Below are positions 6,041 through 9,530 of a stretch of 9,530 nucleotides of DNA, in pieces. The notes under the pieces were generated by a model, which saw only the letters and a program-made list of their open reading frames with translations, searched no databases and had not been told where the DNA came from. The DNA comes from a bacterium (GTDB taxonomy: Bacteria > Eremiobacterota > Eremiobacteria > Baltobacterales > Baltobacteraceae), in NCBI GenBank assembly GCA_021782295.1, contig JAJXVC010000058.1:1-9530 (forward strand). The letters run 5' to 3'. The position numbers and the translations under genes were made by a program. Every line of letters starts with the position of its first letter. Position 1 is the first letter of the stretch.

Positions 6041-6184
6041 CTACGGTTTGCAGTTCACCAGTGCGAGTGCCCAACCCGCATCGGTTCGGGTCCGAACTAA
6101 ATACCCTTCATTCGTGCGTTCGTAGACTTGGTAACCTGCGCGAAGCGCTTCTGCCAAGCTCGTGAAAACCATTACTCCGGACAT
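6041..6184 (-). CDS. Small protein of unknown function (47 aa)
   Basis: I do not recognise a family. On the minus strand an ATG at 6184 opens 47 codons ending in TAG at 6041-6043. Upstream are GGAAAGGGGGG (Shine-Dalgarno-like, about 9 bases before the ATG) and a region of lower GC content. The protein reads like a small folded domain: FTSLAEALRAGYQVYER (7-23) would be a helix leading into a strand, then EGYLVRTRT (26-34) and GWALALVN (37-44) as two strands, giving alpha-beta-beta. It has no TM segment and no signal peptide. It converges on the hairpin at 5957-5992, which suits a real transcript. Codon third positions are only mildly GC-rich, less than in neighbours, so coding is probable rather than proven. 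Met5 is an alternative start. An antisense open frame with a GTG start lies opposite and looks less protein-like. Confidence 0.6.
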   Translation of the reverse strand: MSGVMVFTSLAEALRAGYQVYERTNEGYLVRTRTDAGWALALVNCKP

Positions 6185-6303
6185 TTGTCGGCCCCCCTTT
6201 CCTACTGAGTCCTCCGACTCTACTAGATATAACGGCTAAAACGATGAGAAGGTTCAGTGATAATCCCGAGAGTTTTTTTAAGATTTGGAGAAAAAGCCTG
6301 CCC
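6185..6303. promoter_or_regulatory. Divergent AT-rich regulatory region upstream of the pyr genes
   Basis: These 119 bases separate the small minus-strand gene from the pyr genes and are clearly more AT-rich than their surroundings, as expected for a promoter region. Candidate plus-strand -10 elements are TATAAC (6228-6233) and GATAAT (6259-6264). The second is followed six bases later by AG and a run of seven T (6273-6279), close to where transcription would begin. Neither has a good -35 (3 of 6 matches at 17-base spacing). A 5-bp inverted repeat, GAGTC/GACTC with a 4-base loop, lies at 6207-6220. GGAG at 6287-6290 is the only Shine-Dalgarno-like site before the GTG at 6304, 13 bases away. 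Confidence 0.5.
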
Positions 6304-7128
6304 GTGACGCTCGCATCATCGATTTCGTCCGTCGTCCCAACCCGCATACTTGACCGATCGGAGGTTGCGCACGACGTTATTCTTCTCGGCGTTGAGGCGC
6401 CGGAGTTGGTAAAAAAGGTTCGTCCCGGTCACTTTGCAATGGCATTGCTGCCCGGAGGCCAGGCTGCCGGCGTTGCTCTGGGAATTTACGAAGCGCATGG
6501 ATCGCGATGTTCGCTGCTCTTTTTTCTTGCCGGCGATCGCACTCGTCGCCTCGGCGCTTTGCGGGTCGGCGAACGGCTCGACATCGTCGCGCCGCTTGGG
6601 AACGGATTCGACTGCGACGGTGCGCAGCGCGATATCGCGATCGTCGCGGGTGGAGTCGGCATCGCTTCGGTCCTCTTGCCGGCGCAGCGGCTGCTCGCAC
6701 GCGGCGCGCGCGTTCGGCTGTTTTACGGCGCGCGAACGGCGGAACGGCTCGTCGAAGCGGAGCGCTTTGCCGCAGAGGGTTGCGAGCTTTTGCTTGCAAC
6801 CGACGACGGCTCGCGCGGATATCATGGACTCGTGACCGATCTGCTCGCTCGCGAAGATGCACCGGCGGCAATCCTTGCCTGCGGTCCGACGCCGATGTTG
6901 CGCGCCGTCTCCGCCTACGCACAAGAGCGAAAAATTCCGGCGCAGCTCTCGCTTGAGGAAGCGTTCGGTTGCGGCGTCGGCGGTTGCTGGGGATGCGTCG
7001 TGCCGATCGTTCGAACGAGTATGCAGGCGCCCTCGTTTCCCCCAAGCGAAGCCGACGGCAGTGACGTCGTGCATGCGCGCGTCTGCGTGGAGGGCCCGGT
7101 ATTTTGGGCGCACGAACTGCGATGGTAG
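6304..7128 (+). CDS. pyrK: Dihydroorotate dehydrogenase B electron-transfer subunit (274 aa)
   Basis: PyrK is the FAD/[2Fe-2S] subunit that carries electrons from the PyrD flavin to NAD+ in class 1B dihydroorotate dehydrogenase. Numbering is from GTG 6304. The FAD-domain strand RPGHFAMALL starts at 40, VAPLGNGFD lies at about 95-103, the NAD loop AGGVGIA at 115-121 and ACGPTPM at 192-198. The iron-sulfur ligands are Cys223, Cys228, Cys231 (CGVGGCWGC) and Cys261 (RVCVEGPVF). All cluster ligands are present, but the usual Arg-Pro-x-Ser flavin motif appears as VALG (56-60). An ATG at 6244 in the same frame would add 20 residues; I prefer 6304 because 6244-6300 is AT-rich, promoter-like and outside the family's normal N-terminus, though the GTG ribosome site is weak. 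The TAG stop overlaps the pyrD start. Length is normal for PyrK (about 250-280). Confidence 0.92.
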   Translation: MTLASSISSVVPTRILDRSEVAHDVILLGVEAPELVKKVRPGHFAMALLPGGQAAGVALGIYEAHGSRCSLLFFLAGDRTRRLGALRVGERLDIVAPLGNGFDCDGAQRDIAIVAGGVGIASVLLPAQRLLARGARVRLFYGARTAERLVEAERFAAEGCELLLATDDGSRGYHGLVTDLLAREDAPAAILACGPTPMLRAVSAYAQERKIPAQLSLEEAFGCGVGGCWGCVVPIVRTSMQAPSFPPSEADGSDVVHARVCVEGPVFWAHELRW

Positions 7129-8087
7129 AACCTGCGAAACTCGACCTGAGCGCGCGAATCGGATCGCTGGTGCTGCCGTATCCCACTGTTGGGTTGAGCG
7201 GTTGCTACGGTAGCGGCGCGGAGTTCGCGCCGTACGTCGATCTCTCGCGCCTTGGTGCCGTCGTTCTCAAAAGCGTGACGCGCCGACCGCGGATGGGGAA
7301 CCCGACGCCGCGCATCGTTCACACGCCTGCGGGGATGCTCAATGCCATCGGTCTGCAGAACCCGGGCATCGATTGGTACCTGCAGCACGATGTTGCGAAG
7401 TTTGCGCAGACGCCCTGCGCGACGATCGGTAGCGTTGCCGGGTTCAGCGTCGACGATTATGCGTACGTCTGCGAACGACTCGCGGCACGTAGCGAGATCG
7501 CTGCAATCGAACTCAATATCTCGTGTCCGAATGTCGCGCACGAAGGGGAAACCTTTGCTTGCGATCCGGATTTAACGGCGCGCGTCGTTCGCGCGGCTCG
7601 CGGCACGACCGACAAACCGTTGATCGCGAAACTCTCACCGAACGTGAGCGATATCGCCACGATCGCGCGCTCGGCGGTCGCAGCGGGCGCCGATGCGCTC
7701 GCCGTCGTCAACACGGTCCGCGGCATGGCGATCGATATCGTGCAGCGTAAGCCGCGCCTCGGCAACGTGACCGGTGGACTCTCCGGCCCGGCGATTCGGC
7801 CGATTGCGGTATTAGCGGTCTACGAAGTCGCGCGTGCGGTCGCGGTGCCGATCGTCGGGCAAGGCGGAATCGAGAAGGCGAGCGATGCGTTGGAGTTTAT
7901 TCTCGCCGGTGCAAGTGCGGTCGGAATCGGCACCGCGAACTTCGCCGACCCACGCGCCCCGATAACGATCCTCGACGGAATCATCGAGTATATGGTGCAG
8001 CGGAACGTTCGTTCGTTGCGCGAACTGGTCGGTGCGGCGAACACCGGCTTCGCGAACATCAATCAAGTCGAAGGAGATGAAGGGTAG
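7122..8087 (+). CDS. pyrD: Dihydroorotate dehydrogenase B catalytic subunit (321 aa)
   Basis: PyrD oxidises (S)-dihydroorotate to orotate with FMN, the fourth step of UMP synthesis, and works with PyrK as a soluble heterotetramer. The class 1 catalytic base is Cys135 in ELNISCPN; class 2 enzymes have Ser. Other family signatures are GSGAEFAPYVDLSRLGAVVL with Lys50 following, PRIVHTPAGMLNAIGLQNPG (63-82), Lys170 in AKLSPNV, Asn197 in VVNTVRGM, GGLSGPAIRP (218-227), GQGGI (246-250, usually GMGGI) and GTANFADP (270-277). The pairing with PyrK and these motifs make it class 1B. The ATG at 7122 overlaps the pyrK TAG, implying coupled translation; an in-frame TTG at 7104 would add six residues and is less likely. 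There is no membrane segment, as expected. The sequence is complete and appears active. Confidence 0.96.
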   Translation: MVEPAKLDLSARIGSLVLPYPTVGLSGCYGSGAEFAPYVDLSRLGAVVLKSVTRRPRMGNPTPRIVHTPAGMLNAIGLQNPGIDWYLQHDVAKFAQTPCATIGSVAGFSVDDYAYVCERLAARSEIAAIELNISCPNVAHEGETFACDPDLTARVVRAARGTTDKPLIAKLSPNVSDIATIARSAVAAGADALAVVNTVRGMAIDIVQRKPRLGNVTGGLSGPAIRPIAVLAVYEVARAVAVPIVGQGGIEKASDALEFILAGASAVGIGTANFADPRAPITILDGIIEYMVQRNVRSLRELVGAANTGFANINQVEGDEG

Positions 8088-8091
8088 CAGC

Positions 8092-8805
8092 ATGGCACAA
8101 TTAATCGTGGCGCTCGATCTGCCGACCGCAGATGAAGCGGAACGATGCATCGACGAACTCTACGAAACCGATGTGATTTTTAAGATCGGCCTCGAAGCGC
8201 TCTGCGGATACCCCGAACGGATTTTTGCGCATGTAGAAGCGCGCGACGTGCGGGTATTCATCGATGTCAAATTGCACGATATCCCGCGCACCGTCGGTGC
8301 GGCGATGGAGCGACTCGTGCGCCCCAACGCATCGATTATCAATATCCATGCGCTCGGAGGCTCGCGAATGATGCATGCCGCCGTCGATGCGGCAGCGCAT
8401 CGGGCCGAACAACTCGGCATCGCCCGCCCTGAAATTTTTGCCGTGACGATGCTGACGAGCATGGAGCAACGCGACGCCGAGGAGTTGGGAATCGGCGGCG
8501 ATATCGGGAGCATCGCGATGCGTTTGGCGGGGGTTGCGAGGAACGCGGGCTGCGACGGAGCGATTTGCAGCGTTCACGAAGTTGCAGCGCTCAAGGCAAC
8601 CTTCGGCGGGAATTTTCTTGCGCTCACGCCGGGCATTCGCCCCGAGAGCGCCGAGTTGCACGACCAAAGACGCGTGGCAACGCCGCGCAGCGCGGTCGCG
8701 GCGGGTAGTGATTATATCGTCGTCGGACGACCGATTCTCTCCGCACCGGATCGCCTTGCGGCTACGCGCGCGATCCTCGATGAAATCGTCGAGGCACGCG
8801 CATGA
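8092..8805 (+). CDS. pyrF: Orotidine 5'-phosphate decarboxylase (237 aa)
   Basis: PyrF decarboxylates OMP to UMP, the last step of the pathway. The catalytic Asp-Lys-Asp array is in FIDVKLHDIPRTV (Asp58, Lys60, Asp63). Asp9 (ALDLPT) and Lys31 (FKIGLE) complete the N-terminal substrate contacts. The phosphate-binding end of the TIM barrel shows LTPGIRP (178-184), DQRRVATP (191-198) and VVGRPI (210-215). The length matches the short, bacterial group of about 230-240 residues. The ATG at 8092 has AAGGG (8080-8084) at 7 bases and lies 4 bases after the pyrD stop. Two earlier in-frame ATGs (8032, 8077) overlap pyrD and lack a usable ribosome site. Its stop overlaps the pyrE start. No missing residues seen. 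Confidence 0.96.
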   Translation: MAQLIVALDLPTADEAERCIDELYETDVIFKIGLEALCGYPERIFAHVEARDVRVFIDVKLHDIPRTVGAAMERLVRPNASIINIHALGGSRMMHAAVDAAAHRAEQLGIARPEIFAVTMLTSMEQRDAEELGIGGDIGSIAMRLAGVARNAGCDGAICSVHEVAALKATFGGNFLALTPGIRPESAELHDQRRVATPRSAVAAGSDYIVVGRPILSAPDRLAATRAILDEIVEARA

Positions 8806-9371
8806 TCGACGCGGAACGGCTGCGCGCCGCTCTTCTCGAACGCGGCGCGTTGTTGGAGGGGCATTTTCGTCTCTCCTCGGGGCGGCACAGCGATCGTTTC
8901 GTACAAAAATTCCGCATTCTCGAGCAGCCGAAGCTGGTCGGTCCGGTCGCCGAAGCGATCGCCGCGCGTTTTGCTGCGCAGCGGCCGACGATCGTCGTCA
9001 GTGCGGCGGTCGGCGGCATAATTTTAGGATACGAAGTGGCGCGTGCGCTCGGGCTGCGCGCGATCTTCGTGGAGAAAGAAGGCGGACGGCCGGTCTTGAG
9101 GCGTGGCTTCGCACTCGGGCCCGAGGATCGTGCCCTCGTTGTTGAAGATGTCGTGACGACCGGCGGCTCGGTTCGCGAGGTACTCGATCTCGTTCGCGCG
9201 CATGGCGCAGAATGCATCGGCGTCGGAGCGATCGTCGCGCGTTCGATTCCCGATTTCGGCGTACGATTCGAAGCGCTCTTGGTGATGCCGATCGAATCTT
9301 TTGCCGCCGACGAATGTCCGCTCTGCGCACGCGGCGAGCCGATTATCGACCCGGGGTCGCGGCGGACGTGA
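8802..9371 (+). CDS. pyrE: Orotate phosphoribosyltransferase (189 aa)
   Basis: PyrE joins orotate to PRPP to give OMP, the step between PyrD and PyrF. The N-terminal LSSGRHSDRFVQK (24-36) is the family's orotate-site segment. SAAVGGIILGYEVAR (67-81) corresponds to the usual GPAxGG strand, here with Ser-Ala-Ala-Val. EKEGGRP (91-97) is the flexible catalytic loop. The PRPP-binding loop is VVEDVVTTGGS (113-123). The C-terminus CPLCARGEP..DPGSR (172-186) contains a Cys-x-x-Cys pair, a form found in the PyrE subgroup of Thermus- and Clostridium-like bacteria. The ATG at 8802 overlaps the pyrF TGA as ATGA, and the stop overlaps the next start, so expression is tightly coupled. Length and motifs are complete. 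Confidence 0.96.
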   Translation: MIDAERLRAALLERGALLEGHFRLSSGRHSDRFVQKFRILEQPKLVGPVAEAIAARFAAQRPTIVVSAAVGGIILGYEVARALGLRAIFVEKEGGRPVLRRGFALGPEDRALVVEDVVTTGGSVREVLDLVRAHGAECIGVGAIVARSIPDFGVRFEALLVMPIESFAADECPLCARGEPIIDPGSRRT

Positions 9372-9530
9372 GCCGATCGGCGGTCCGCGCGATCGCACCG
9401 TATGTGGCGGGAACAAGCATCGAAGAGGTGCGCCGTCGCTTCGGGCACACGCGGATCGTCAAACTCGCATCAAACGAGAACCCGCTCGGCTCGTCGCCGC
9501 TCGCGCTGGCTGCGCTCCGCTCGACCGACC
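9368..9530 (+). CDS. hisC: HisC-type pyridoxal-phosphate aminotransferase, 3'-truncated by the window edge
   Basis: The first 54 codons of a class I/II aminotransferase of the histidinol-phosphate type. VRAIAPYVAGTSIEEVRRRF (residues 6-25) followed by RIVKLASNENPLGSSPLAL (30-48) is the typical HisC N-terminus; LASNENPLG is the segment that contacts substrate and cofactor near the dimer interface. The catalytic Lys and the PLP phosphate site lie beyond the window. The GTG at 9368 overlaps the pyrE TGA (GTGA), so the gene appears to belong to the pyr transcript. HisC makes histidinol phosphate from imidazole-acetol phosphate with glutamate, but close relatives transaminate aromatic amino acids. 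The position outside a his operon leaves that open. Confidence 0.85.
   Translation, partial: MSRSAVRAIAPYVAGTSIEEVRRRFGHTRIVKLASNENPLGSSPLALAALRSTD

Larger units (their letters stand above)
536..9396. repeat. Dispersed palindromic octamer GCGATCGC, nine copies (HIP1-like)
   Basis: I count nine exact copies, beginning at 536, 2046, 2500, 4246, 4887, 5096, 6533, 8955 and 9389, all inside genes. At about 62% GC a random sequence this long would hold roughly 0.3 copies, so the octamer is enriched well beyond base composition, although CG-rich codons and the frequent CGATCG core explain part of this. The sequence is identical to HIP1, the highly iterated palindrome known from many cyanobacteria. 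The coordinates given span first to last copy; it is not a continuous repeat. Confidence 0.6.

Noticed and set aside
6025..6165. Plus-strand open frame of 46 codons, GTG start behind AAGGAG with 6-base spacing, antisense to the small minus-strand gene.
   Set aside because: The ribosome site is good, but the product has no regular secondary-structure pattern, it lies just downstream of the hairpin terminator, and the opposite strand gives a more protein-like product.
6108..6347. Minus-strand open frame of 79 codons across the pyr upstream region.
   Set aside because: It runs through the AT-rich promoter region and the pyrK start in another frame, has no ribosome site, and overlaps the better-supported 47-residue gene.

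Overview
The window is a bacterial, GC-rich (about 60-62% by eye), gene-dense chromosomal segment of core metabolism and envelope regulation. I see no insertion sequence, phage gene, CRISPR array, tRNA or rRNA. The class 1B dihydroorotate dehydrogenase (PyrK+PyrD), the tightly packed pyr genes, the ECF sigma locus and the Arg-rich codon use would fit a little-studied high-GC phylum such as Candidatus Eremiobacterota/Vulcanimicrobiota. That placement is only an impression; a marker-gene tree would be needed to test it.

Layout. (1) Bases 1-1016, plus strand: the 3' part of a metallo-beta-lactamase-fold hydrolase, which starts inside its HxHxDH metal motif, then a GNAT acetyltransferase whose GTG start overlaps the hydrolase stop. 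(2) Bases 1013-5263, minus strand: a compact run of five genes. In transcription order these are an ECF sigma factor, a two-TM putative anti-sigma factor (ATGA overlap), an OmpR-type response regulator, a HAMP/HisKA sensor kinase and an exported repeat protein resembling DUF4097 adhesin-like proteins. Junctions are -4, 24, 27 and 34 bases, so one transcript is likely. The run ends tail-to-tail with the acetyltransferase, with overlapping stop codons. (3) Bases 5373-5945, plus strand: a divergent small membrane protein resembling DUF6249 with a Pro/Gly-rich tail, followed by a perfect 16-bp hairpin. (4) Bases 6041-6184, minus strand: a 47-residue small protein with no recognised family, converging on the same hairpin. 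(5) Bases 6304-9530, plus strand: pyrK-pyrD-pyrF-pyrE and the start of a HisC-type aminotransferase. Start and stop codons overlap or nearly touch at each junction.

How the genes work together. PyrK/PyrD oxidise dihydroorotate to orotate with NAD+ as the final acceptor, PyrE adds phosphoribosyl to give OMP, and PyrF decarboxylates OMP to UMP; this is the second half of de novo pyrimidine synthesis. The sigma/anti-sigma/two-component run looks like an envelope-sensing circuit with two signal inputs, whose last gene is an exported protein. The most interesting observations are this compound regulatory operon, the unlisted 47-residue protein, a seven-T tract just where a candidate pyr promoter would start transcription (a possible UTP-sensing start), and nine copies of the palindrome GCGATCGC.
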